This document shows, in pieces, positions 1 through 6,238 of a stretch of 6,305 bases of DNA. A program made the translations under genes and the position numbers. Source of the DNA: Gammaproteobacteria bacterium UBA3532. GTDB lineage: Bacteria; Pseudomonadota; Gammaproteobacteria; Enterobacterales; UBA3532. The notes beneath the pieces are model-generated. The model was not told the DNA's origin. It searched no databases and saw only the letters and a program-made list of their open reading frames with translations. Where the stretch lies: contig DFOV01000077.1 in assembly GCA_002376965.1 (NCBI GenBank), positions 1 through 6,305 of the forward strand, in the 5' to 3' direction. Within the stretch, counting starts at the first letter, position 1, and each line of letters starts with the position of its first letter.

Positions 1-1388
1 TCGAGCTTAAGCTGGCCAAGCTTTTGAGGGTCGTCACCATTTTTTAATTTCGTCAAAATACTCAATAGCTGAGCCAGCTCCGTTTGCCGTCGATGCAATT
101 CAGCACTTAGGGTTTGTGATCGGGCAAAGGCTTCATCGTCCGCCCCTGCTACTACCTTGGTATGCACACAACTTTCGGCACCAATAACTTTGGCCTTAAT
201 CGCCGTTTTGGCCTCGCTTCGCCCTGCCATGAGTGTGCCTCTGCCACCCTCTTGCCCAATCAACACACTCGCTTGGCTGACAACCCAACTATTGCTGATG
301 TATTCTTTTGCTTCAATATTTCCTTCGGCCTGAACAGCGGAATGGTGAATAAACTTAGCTTTGACCTTGCCTCCGGCTTTTAAGCCGATCACCTGTTCAT
401 CACCCTCATCGCTTTCAACAGCCACCTTGCCACAATGCAAAACACCGCCGTTAACTATAATGTCATTTCCTGCGACAACTTCAGCCTGCTCGATAGTGCC
501 TTTCACTACCACATTGCCAGACACTTCAACTTTCATACATGGCGCAATGTCACCCAACACTTCGAGCGAGCCTTCAAACTCAACATGGCCACTTTTTAAA
601 TCCACATTTTGCAAACGTAACGTCGGATCGACATTCACCCCATTGTCAAAATAGACAGGATGCCCTTTGATGTCAGCAACGATCAGATCCGGGTCGTCCT
701 CGCTGAATACAACGCCAGTCAGGCCATCGCGAAATCCTTTATCTTTGCCCTCCAACCCTTCAAGCTCTTCACCGCAAACAGTTTTTCCCACAGCTCCTAC
801 CGTAGGCGGGTGGCGGCGCATTAAAGGCGTTCCTGGCTCAACGATGGTGAAATGATGGGTACCTCGAACGTCGGTTTTCCCCTGGCTATCGACCTCCAAC
901 TCTAACGCATCATCCGGGTCAACCAGCCGCTCGTAACGAGCGGCCTCTCCCGCTTTTGGTGCCAGACTTTCAGCGATGCAACGATCTTTGACTTGCCGTT
1001 GGTCAATACAGGCTTCCAGCTCATCCGATTTAATAACACTCTTATCGACACCAGCAGCCAGCACCACCTCTGTAAGCACCTCGATGGTCATATCCTTGCC
1101 GCCGTTCGCAGGCGTTATGGTGAGGTATGCCCTACGTGCGTCATCGGCTATCTTGATTTCAGCCTTGGCATCGCGAATCAGAGCAATTTCTACCTCGGTG
1201 ATTTCCCCTTTCTTATCGGCAGAAAGCAATTGGGCAACCGCTTTATCATCCAGCCGCAGCTGTGGATAGCCTAAAGTCGTAAGCTGAGATTTGATCACAT
1301 ACAAGCTCACCGGCGTAGCCCCCTCCTCCTCTATCAGGCGAGCGACGATACTGTTGGCCTCATTGTTGTGAACAAGTTCAAGCTTCAT
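1..1388 (-). CDS. FapA/DUF342 family protein, partial (C-terminus beyond left edge)
   Basis: The reverse strand is open from ATG at 1388 to the window edge, giving 462 codons without a stop. It is recognised as FapA/DUF342 by the block EPGTPLMRRHPPTVG at residues 184-198, followed by GKTVCGEEL, typical of the FapA N-terminal region. From about residue 244 to 420 the chain is rich in short Gly/Val/Asn strands (for example VEVSGNVVVKGTIEQAEVV), as expected for the polymer-forming right-handed beta-helix. From about residue 423 a charged Leu/Gln/Glu-rich stretch looks like the start of the coiled coil common in this family. Known family members are cytoplasmic; some affect flagellar or polar protein assembly, but no flagellar gene is visible here, so the role is open. 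An in-frame TGA lies nine bases upstream of ATG 1388, which makes this the first available ATG. No good Shine-Dalgarno precedes it. Family assignment is firm; function is not. Confidence 0.88.
   Translation of the reverse strand, partial: MKLELVHNNEANSIVARLIEEEGATPVSLYVIKSQLTTLGYPQLRLDDKAVAQLLSADKKGEITEVEIALIRDAKAEIKIADDARRAYLTITPANGGKDMTIEVLTEVVLAAGVDKSVIKSDELEACIDQRQVKDRCIAESLAPKAGEAARYERLVDPDDALELEVDSQGKTDVRGTHHFTIVEPGTPLMRRHPPTVGAVGKTVCGEELEGLEGKDKGFRDGLTGVVFSEDDPDLIVADIKGHPVYFDNGVNVDPTLRLQNVDLKSGHVEFEGSLEVLGDIAPCMKVEVSGNVVVKGTIEQAEVVAGNDIIVNGGVLHCGKVAVESDEGDEQVIGLKAGGKVKAKFIHHSAVQAEGNIEAKEYISNSWVVSQASVLIGQEGGRGTLMAGRSEAKTAIKAKVIGAESCVHTKVVAGADDEAFARSQTLSAELHRRQTELAQLLSILTKLKNGDDPQKLGQLKL
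927..943. repeat. Perfect 17-nt palindrome inside the FapA-like gene
   Basis: Arms CCGCTCG and CGAGCGG flank the trinucleotide TAA, whose outer T and A also pair. On the coding strand it encodes part of AARYERL without disturbing the frame. Its core resembles the hairpin at 6213-6238 (both contain CCGCTCG followed by GTAACG with zero or one extra G). It may be chance in coding sequence; no function is claimed. Confidence 0.5.
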
Positions 1389-1397
1389 AAAAGGTCA

Positions 1398-1426
1398 TTG
1401 GTTAACCACGTTACCTTTACTATAGT
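1398..1426 (+). promoter_or_regulatory. Candidate sigma70 promoter for the SDR gene
   Basis: A -35-like TTGGTT (1398-1403) and a -10-like TATAGT (1421-1426) are separated by exactly 17 nt, placing the start near 1433 and leaving a leader of about 35 nt before the SDR ATG. The -10 sits in the palindrome ACTATAGT (1419-1426), so the same bases offer TATAGT on the minus strand towards the FapA-like gene, although no good minus-strand -35 is found at 16-18 nt. The palindrome GGTTAACC (1400-1407) overlaps the -35 and could be a half-site, but this is unproven. Confidence 0.5.
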
Positions 1427-1468
1427 TAGGAAAATGTTGCATTGCCATACAACAAGGCGGGATAGCAA

Positions 1469-2329
1469 ATGTCACAAACGGTTCTTATCACTGGCGCTTC
1501 TTCAGGTATTGGTCTGGCAACGGCCAAGTATTTCCAGCAGCAGGGCTGGCAAGTTGTCGCCACCATGCCCAACCTTGAGAAAGCGACTGAACTTGACAGG
1601 CTGGCAAATGTTCATCGAATACTGCTGGATGTCACTCAGCCAGCAACTATCGATAGCGCTCTTCAATCAGCCATCGACCGGTGCGGCCAAATCGACCTGC
1701 TGATTAATAATGCTGGCTTCATCACTTGGGGCTTTGTCGAAGACGCAACTGATGAGCAAATATACCACCAGTTCAACGTTAATTTCTTTGGCAGCATCCG
1801 CGTCGCCCAGAGCATGACTAGCTATTTCAGAGAAAAAGGCTGCGGCCAGATACTGGTTGTCACCTCAGGCGGCGCTCGGCTCGGCTTCCCCCTGATGAGT
1901 TTTTATAATGCCAGCAAATGAGCAATGGAAGGTTTTTACGAAAGCATGCTGTACGAACTGGAGCCGACCAATATCACACTCAAGCTGATCGAACCGGGAG
2001 CCATCAATACGCCCATTTACGACAAGGGAAGGCTGGTGTTTATTCCCCCCAAACCCGATCAGAAAGCCTATCAACCCTTTTATAAAAATGTCTGGCCCTT
2101 TATTCTCGATGGCCTAACCCTGAAAAATCCTCACCCACCGGAGATGGTGGCAAAGGTGCTGTATCAGGCAGCGACGGACGGAAAGAATAAGTTTCGCTAC
2201 ATGGTTGGGATGGATGTCAAAAGCGTCGCGTTTTTACGTTGGTTATTACCGTTTAATTGGTTTAAGGGGTTTGTTAAAAAAATCACGCGTTCTAGCGAAG
2301 TTAGTAGAGCCAATAGTCGTCCTCTTTGA
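1469..2329 (+). pseudogene. Short-chain dehydrogenase/reductase interrupted by in-frame TGA
   Basis: This is a classical NAD(P)-dependent SDR, 286 positions long if the internal TGA is counted. Residues 8-15 are the Rossmann motif TGASSGIG, NNAG lies at 80-83, and the conserved Asn of the NVNFFG segment is near 105. The catalytic set is complete: Ser133, Tyr146 and Lys150 in YNASK. The next codon (1919-1921) is TGA, and the same frame continues AMEGFYESMLYEL with the PGAINTP segment and a hydrophobic, basic C-terminus, ending at TGA 2327-2329. The frame is unchanged across the stop, so one substitution explains it; SDRs often have Trp (TGG, one base away) or Phe here. The start is supported by AAGGCGG at 1454-1460. 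As written, translation gives a 150-residue N-terminal half lacking the substrate-binding part; the downstream ATG at 1925 has no Shine-Dalgarno, so a separate C-terminal product is unlikely. A recent pseudogene or sequencing error is most likely. The substrate is unknown. Confidence 0.82.
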
Positions 2330-2915
2330 GCCGACTGCCTCTCTTAAAATAATCAATTAACTCGGGAAAGAAATGTTGAAAGTCGGCATCAAGCGCTTGG
2401 CGCTGCTTTGATAGTTGAGCAATGTAGTCAGATGCTTTTTCTTTGGCCAGAATGCGTGGCGACAGCCGTTTATCTAAACGATATAGCGCCTCGCAAATGC
2501 CATCCCACTGGTGGTATTGGCTAAAGACTTTTACTCGCACTAGCCGCTCAATAAAATCGTTTGCCGGTTTTGGATAGGATGAGGCAGCAGGCAAAGCTTC
2601 TACATAGAAAGCAGTGAGAAAAGACTGGCGCTCCAGCCCAACATATTCATCCCAACGTTGGGACAAGAAATAGTCGTAAACAATATCGATAACCACACCC
2701 TTTAAATAGCCCTTCTCGCCAAGCCGCGCTTTACTTTTCAGCACCCAAGGATTTCTATCGGTAAAACTATCGATGGCGGCGTGCATCTGAAATCCGGCCA
2801 CTAACTCGTCAGACACGCCCGGCCACCAGCGCCCCTTCATCGGATCGGCAAGCAAGTTACCTAGCTGGTATTCGATGGACTTGGAGGATAATAGGGTGTG
2901 GGCTAGCCAGTTCAT
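2301..2915 (-). CDS. acpH: Acyl-carrier-protein phosphodiesterase (AcpH/YajB family)
   Basis: The product is 204 residues from ATG 2915 (E. coli AcpH is about 193). Family landmarks appear in order: MNWLAH at the N-terminus, GNLLADPMKG near residues 19-28, AGFQMHAAIDSFTD near 40-53, and VVIDIVYDYFLSQRW near 74-88. The His and Asp residues in these blocks fit the HD-phosphodiesterase-like active site of the family. Known members hydrolyse the phosphodiester joining 4'-phosphopantetheine to the ACP serine, giving apo-ACP and phosphopantetheine, in the cytoplasm. A GTG at 2921 would add two residues and overlaps the stop of the upstream gene; ATG 2915 is preferred because the family normally begins at the MN(F/W)LAH block. 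Neither has a strong Shine-Dalgarno, and the start is only 5 nt past the upstream TAG, suggesting translational coupling. It is the last visible gene of the operon. Its final codons overlap the SDR 3' end on the other strand by 29 nt. Confidence 0.88.
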   Translation of the reverse strand: MNWLAHTLLSSKSIEYQLGNLLADPMKGRWWPGVSDELVAGFQMHAAIDSFTDRNPWVLKSKARLGEKGYLKGVVIDIVYDYFLSQRWDEYVGLERQSFLTAFYVEALPAASSYPKPANDFIERLVRVKVFSQYHQWDGICEALYRLDKRLSPRILAKEKASDYIAQLSKQRQALDADFQHFFPELIDYFKRGSRLKEDDYWLY

Positions 2916-2920
2916 ACCCA

Positions 2921-4402
2921 CTACACCAACGGATAAACCGGTTTGTCGTTGTTTTCACAAACCCAGTTAATCCATAGCTTGTTGTCTGTCCCCTCTTCGA
3001 TAGTCACAAAGTTACGTGTTCTGAGGTATTTATCGGAGCCATGTGGCTTGAGCATGGATATACGAACAGCACCGTTTTCATCCAGATATTCGGTGTTGTC
3101 GTTAGTGATGGCTTGAATGCCGAGCCATTGGATGTAAGTGGGCGATGGGTGAACTACGCCAGATGAGACCACCTGATGAACGCTAACAGCTGGCTCATAG
3201 CGCGTATCACACACAACCCCCAAACAGCCCACATGCACATCACCGGAAAAGATCACCGTTCGCCCTTCACGCTCGCGTCCATTATCTAACAAGCGCATGA
3301 TCAACCGCGAGCGCTCGCTTTGATGCTCTTTGGCACGCCAATGATCTTTTAAGTCGTCAGTGATTTCTTCTTCCCACGGTGTGAAATCGACAGCACGTTC
3401 GCTGAGCGAGAAATCACGATACACCACCGGCACAGCGCTCAATACCAGCAAGTCACAGTGCTGCTGATGGCTATCTAAATACGCGATAATATCCTGCCAT
3501 TGTGATGATGCCATCACTTGATGACGTAGACGCTGCGAGCGGTGGTCCATCGCTAGCACATCATTGCCGCGAAAGCGAAGCCCCCAAGCATAATGGCTTT
3601 TGCTATCCTGCTGGCAAAGCAGCGCTTGATTATGTAGTGAGCGCAGTTGAAACCACTCAAAATATTTTGCCGCAGCCTGATAGATATATTGATAAACCGG
3701 GCACTCCTGCAAGTCTGCGGGATAGCTGCCCCAGCCATCAAAAATATCGTGGTCATCCCACATCATCACGCTGGGTACGCACGCCAGCATAACGGCTATG
3801 TCTATCTGGCTCCAACGCCTGCAATATAGCTCGCTGTAAAACCGCTCAATCTGCTGACGCATTACTTTGGTCGGTTTGCGCTTAACCTTTTCCTTTCGCC
3901 CCAGCTCATTCCAGGCCGCCAACGTTGGCACACTCGACCAAATGGCATCGGCATACACCTGATCGCCGCCCATAATCAGCAAACTCAATGGAGATGCCCG
4001 ATGCTCGCCCGCCATTTTCTGCCACATCGCATAAGGATGCTCGGTACTGTTAAGCAATTGATAGCTGGAAAAGCCATTGCACGATGCATAGGCCATACGG
4101 GGCTTTTCATCTTTGCCCGGCACATAAAATGAACGTGAAACCTTGTTATCTTTTCCCTTAACCGAGGCACCATCCACACGCAGCGTATAACTCACCCAGC
4201 GCCCAGCTTCCTGAATAGAGCAAGGATACTCTGCGCGACAAAAATCACCGCAAGGCAACGATGCCACACGCTTGGCCTCAATAAGCTGCTGATCAATTTC
4301 AATTTCAGCTTTATCGACAGTGGCAGGGGTTACGAAACAAATGGTATATAAGTCCTCGGTCTCGACACCCAATATCGGGCCTAATGTGCAACTTGATGGC
4401 AT
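2921..4402 (-). CDS. PhoD-like metallophosphatase, no signal peptide
   Basis: A 493-residue member of the PhoD-like/alkaline phosphatase D metallophosphatase group. Motifs in order are ASCNGF (Cys108, in the position of the metal-binding Cys of secreted PhoD), GGDQVYAD at 145-152, MWDDHDIFDGWGS at 214-226, and FSGDVHVG at 385-392. Together these supply the Asp, His and Cys ligands of a dinuclear metal site. The family cleaves phosphomonoesters or phosphodiesters. The first 100 residues look like the beta-rich N-terminal domain of PhoD proteins. Unlike Bacillus PhoD there is no Tat or Sec signal (it begins MPSSCTLGPILGVETEDLYT), so a cytoplasmic enzyme is inferred. AAGGAG at 4409-4414 lies 6 nt before ATG 4402, supporting the start. 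It follows the GNAT-nitrilase gene by 22 nt and is 5 nt ahead of the AcpH-like gene. The substrate cannot be read from sequence; class assignment is strong. Confidence 0.87.
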   Translation of the reverse strand: MPSSCTLGPILGVETEDLYTICFVTPATVDKAEIEIDQQLIEAKRVASLPCGDFCRAEYPCSIQEAGRWVSYTLRVDGASVKGKDNKVSRSFYVPGKDEKPRMAYASCNGFSSYQLLNSTEHPYAMWQKMAGEHRASPLSLLIMGGDQVYADAIWSSVPTLAAWNELGRKEKVKRKPTKVMRQQIERFYSELYCRRWSQIDIAVMLACVPSVMMWDDHDIFDGWGSYPADLQECPVYQYIYQAAAKYFEWFQLRSLHNQALLCQQDSKSHYAWGLRFRGNDVLAMDHRSQRLRHQVMASSQWQDIIAYLDSHQQHCDLLVLSAVPVVYRDFSLSERAVDFTPWEEEITDDLKDHWRAKEHQSERSRLIMRLLDNGREREGRTVIFSGDVHVGCLGVVCDTRYEPAVSVHQVVSSGVVHPSPTYIQWLGIQAITNDNTEYLDENGAVRISMLKPHGSDKYLRTRNFVTIEEGTDNKLWINWVCENNDKPVYPLV

Positions 4403-4424
4403 GTGTTGCTCCTTATGTGTTGTT

Positions 4425-5972
4425 TTAATCCCCGATCCATTCTACCCGATAAAGATCGCGACGCCGATCGAGATAATTGCGCACCGAGCCTTCATTTTGT
4501 AACGCCTGGAGCTTGTCCAGATCGACATCAACGATCAATGTCATTTCGGTATTGGGGGTCGTTTCGGCCATGATCGCATCATGGGGAAAAGCAAAATCCG
4601 AGGGCGAAAATACGGCGGTTTGACCATATTGAATATCGACACTATCCACTTTCGGCAAGTTGCCAATGCTGCCAGCGATAGCCACATAACACTCGTTTTC
4701 AATAGCCCGTGCTTGAGCACAACGGCGCACCCGCAAATAGCCGTTTTTGGTATCTGTCCAAAATGGCACCAGCAAGATCTGCATTTCTTTTTCGTTTAGC
4801 AAACGAGCAAGCTCAGGGAACTCGACATCGTAACAAATCAAAATGCCGACGCGGCCGATATCGGTATTGAACAAACGCAGTGCATCACCGCCTTGCATAA
4901 TCCAGTCTTTCTTTTCGTGCGGCGTCGGGTGGATTTTGTATTGCGCCTCGATAGACCCATTGCGATGGCACATAAAAGCAACGTTATACAGCTCGTTTTC
5001 TTCGATCAAAGGCATCGAGCCAGCGACGATATTGATGTTATAGCTGACCGCCAGTTTCGAGAGTTCATCACGGATCTGGTCAGTAAACCCCGCCAAAAAG
5101 CGAATGGCATCCACTGAGCTATCGTGCTGGGCCAGCCCCATTAACGGCGCATTAAAAAACTCCGGGAAAAGTGCGATATCGCAGCGGTAGTCAGACAGGG
5201 CATCAATAAAATATTCCGCCTGCTGCAACAGCTCTTCGACACTTTTCATCTCGCGCATCTGCCATTGCACACAGCCAATACGCGCGGAGGTTTTCTTGGC
5301 CGCATAAAGCTTTGCCGCCGACGGGTCGTAATAGATATTGAACCACTCCAGCAACGTTGCATAGCCCTGAGACTCTTTATCTTCTGGAATATAGCCTTTT
5401 AAAACCCGTTTCACTTCGAAGTCGTTAGACAGCTGAAAGGTGAGGATCGGATCGTAGATTTCCTTGCGCTTGACCGCATGAATGTATTCCTGCGGCGATA
5501 GCTCGTCGCTGTAGTCACGATAATTAGGAATGCGCCCACCCGCAACAATCGCGCGCAAGTTCAAATTGCGACACAGCTCTTTACGCGCTTCATACAACCG
5601 TCGCCCAAGGCGCATATTACGATAGTCCGGATCGCAAAAAACATCGACGCCGTATAACACATCACCATTGGGATCGTGCGTTGTCAGATAAGCATTGCCG
5701 GTGATTTCATCGTAAGTGTGCTCATCACCAAACTTGTCATAGTCCACCACCACAGCAAAGGCCGCTGCCACCACCTTGCCATTGTCTTCGATGCATAGCT
5801 GCCCTTCACCGAAGGTTTTGAGCATGGCGATGTATTTCTTGCGCGGCCATCCACCGCCCATACCAGGGTAAACCTTGTCCATGATGGACTTGATGTCTTC
5901 AAAATCATCTAATCGAAGATTGCGTAAAAGCAGCTTATGTTCACTGCTGGAAGAAAACTCGTCGTGGGCCAT
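4425..5972 (-). CDS. GNAT acetyltransferase-carbon-nitrogen hydrolase (nitrilase superfamily) fusion
   Basis: The product is 515 residues from ATG 5972. Residues about 14-160 form a GNAT domain: strand LYGVDVFCDPDYR leads into the acetyl-CoA loop and helix RNMRLGRRLYEARKEL (118-133), followed by AIVAGGRIPNY. A linker (about 160-228) contains FQLSNDFEVKRVLKGYIPED and is typical of this fused class. The C-terminal nitrilase-fold domain starts at ARIGCVQWQ (about 230) and carries the Glu-Lys-Cys triad: Glu271 in FPEFF, Lys346 in YKIHP, and Cys380 in ILICYDVEFPE. This matches the nitrilase branch with an N-terminal RimI-like domain (Bacillus YhcX type); such enzymes are predicted amidases or N-acyl transfer enzymes, but the substrate is unknown. 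An upstream in-frame ATG at 6008 would add 12 residues, but only 5972 has a Shine-Dalgarno, GGGAGG. It is the first gene of the minus-strand operon. The GNAT loop has Arg where the first Gly of the usual R/QxxGxG/A signature is expected. Confidence 0.92.
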   Translation of the reverse strand: MAHDEFSSSSEHKLLLRNLRLDDFEDIKSIMDKVYPGMGGGWPRKKYIAMLKTFGEGQLCIEDNGKVVAAAFAVVVDYDKFGDEHTYDEITGNAYLTTHDPNGDVLYGVDVFCDPDYRNMRLGRRLYEARKELCRNLNLRAIVAGGRIPNYRDYSDELSPQEYIHAVKRKEIYDPILTFQLSNDFEVKRVLKGYIPEDKESQGYATLLEWFNIYYDPSAAKLYAAKKTSARIGCVQWQMREMKSVEELLQQAEYFIDALSDYRCDIALFPEFFNAPLMGLAQHDSSVDAIRFLAGFTDQIRDELSKLAVSYNINIVAGSMPLIEENELYNVAFMCHRNGSIEAQYKIHPTPHEKKDWIMQGGDALRLFNTDIGRVGILICYDVEFPELARLLNEKEMQILLVPFWTDTKNGYLRVRRCAQARAIENECYVAIAGSIGNLPKVDSVDIQYGQTAVFSPSDFAFPHDAIMAETTPNTEMTLIVDVDLDKLQALQNEGSVRNYLDRRRDLYRVEWIGD

Positions 5973-5976
5973 ATAT

Positions 5977-5982
5977 CCTCCC
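5977..5982 (-). promoter_or_regulatory. Ribosome binding site that fixes the GNAT-nitrilase start
   Basis: On the minus strand GGGAGG is followed by ATAT and then ATG at 5972. The 4-nt gap is short but workable. The longer in-frame start at 6008 has no purine-rich site before it (its upstream sequence is GCAGCCAACGTG), so the shorter protein is favoured. Confidence 0.72.
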
Positions 5983-6083
5983 GGATCGGCATAAAAAGCG
6001 CAGACCACGTTGGCTGCAACTTGTAATATATATCCACGATATTAGGAATACGAGAAGTTTGATAGGGGGATTTGATTTAACCA

Positions 6084-6120
6084 TAGTCAGGACACACGCC
6101 CGCTTTTCGCTATCTGACTA
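6084..6120. repeat. 7-bp inverted repeat at predicted operon transcription start
   Basis: TAGTCAG (6084-6090) and CTGACTA (6114-6120) are perfect reverse complements, separated by 23 nt. The arms begin about where a transcript from the predicted minus-strand promoter would start (near 6115), so the repeat could be a 5' leader hairpin or a spaced operator. A 7-bp repeat of this spacing can also occur by chance. Confidence 0.4.
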
Positions 6121-6121
6121 A

Positions 6122-6151
6122 AGTATATTCTTCTTGCTAAGACACCCCCAA
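6122..6151 (-). promoter_or_regulatory. Candidate sigma70 promoter for the GNAT-nitrilase operon
   Basis: On the minus strand TTGGGG (6151-6146) and TATACT (6127-6122) are 18 nt apart. The -10 matches the consensus at five of six positions, but the -35 matches only at TTG. Predicted start is near 6115, giving a leader of about 140 nt before ATG 5972. It is the best hexamer pair I found upstream of the operon, but an unseen regulated or alternative-sigma promoter is possible. Confidence 0.35.
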
Positions 6152-6212
6152 TGCCGCTACACTAGGGCTATCTCATCTACCATCCTGCTGGTGTAAGTGT
6201 AGAAGGAGTTAC

Positions 6213-6238
6213 GGCTCCGCTCGGTAACGGGCGAGGCC
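6213..6238 (+). other. GC-rich hairpin with GNRA-type tetraloop
   Basis: Two 11-nt arms (6213-6223 and 6228-6238) flank GTAA (6224-6227). As plus-strand RNA they form eight Watson-Crick pairs, two G-U pairs and one C-A mismatch, closed by a GUAA loop of the GNRA class. No T-tract follows on either strand, so it is not an intrinsic terminator. AGAAGGAG lies just 5' of it on the plus strand, but no start codon follows. It may be part of a structured RNA or a palindromic intergenic element; its identity is unknown. Confidence 0.45.

Noticed and set aside
162..1274. Several plus-strand open frames of 60-97 residues opposite the FapA-like gene
   Set aside because: They lie antisense to a continuous, recognisable FapA/DUF342 coding sequence, have low-complexity Ser/Thr/Pro-rich translations and lack ribosome binding sites.
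1919..1960. Selenocysteine insertion at the internal TGA of the SDR
   Set aside because: No convincing bacterial SECIS-like stem-loop is seen just downstream, and SDRs do not use Sec at this position. A nonsense change from a Trp-type codon is simpler.
2276..2300. Intrinsic terminator for the operon at the T7 run (minus strand) downstream of the AcpH-like stop
   Set aside because: The sequence before the T-run offers only about three base pairs of stem, too weak to call.
1925..2329. Independent 134-residue gene starting at ATG 1925
   Set aside because: It begins in the middle of a conserved SDR helix, lacks a Shine-Dalgarno, and is in the same frame as the upstream half; it is the C-terminal part of the interrupted SDR.
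3502..4179. Short open frames inside the PhoD-like gene on both strands
   Set aside because: They are shadows of a gene with intact metallophosphatase motifs throughout.
6025..6053. Closer minus-strand promoter with -10 TATATT
   Set aside because: The hexamer 17 nt upstream (TCGTAT) does not resemble a -35, so the AT-rich patch alone is insufficient.
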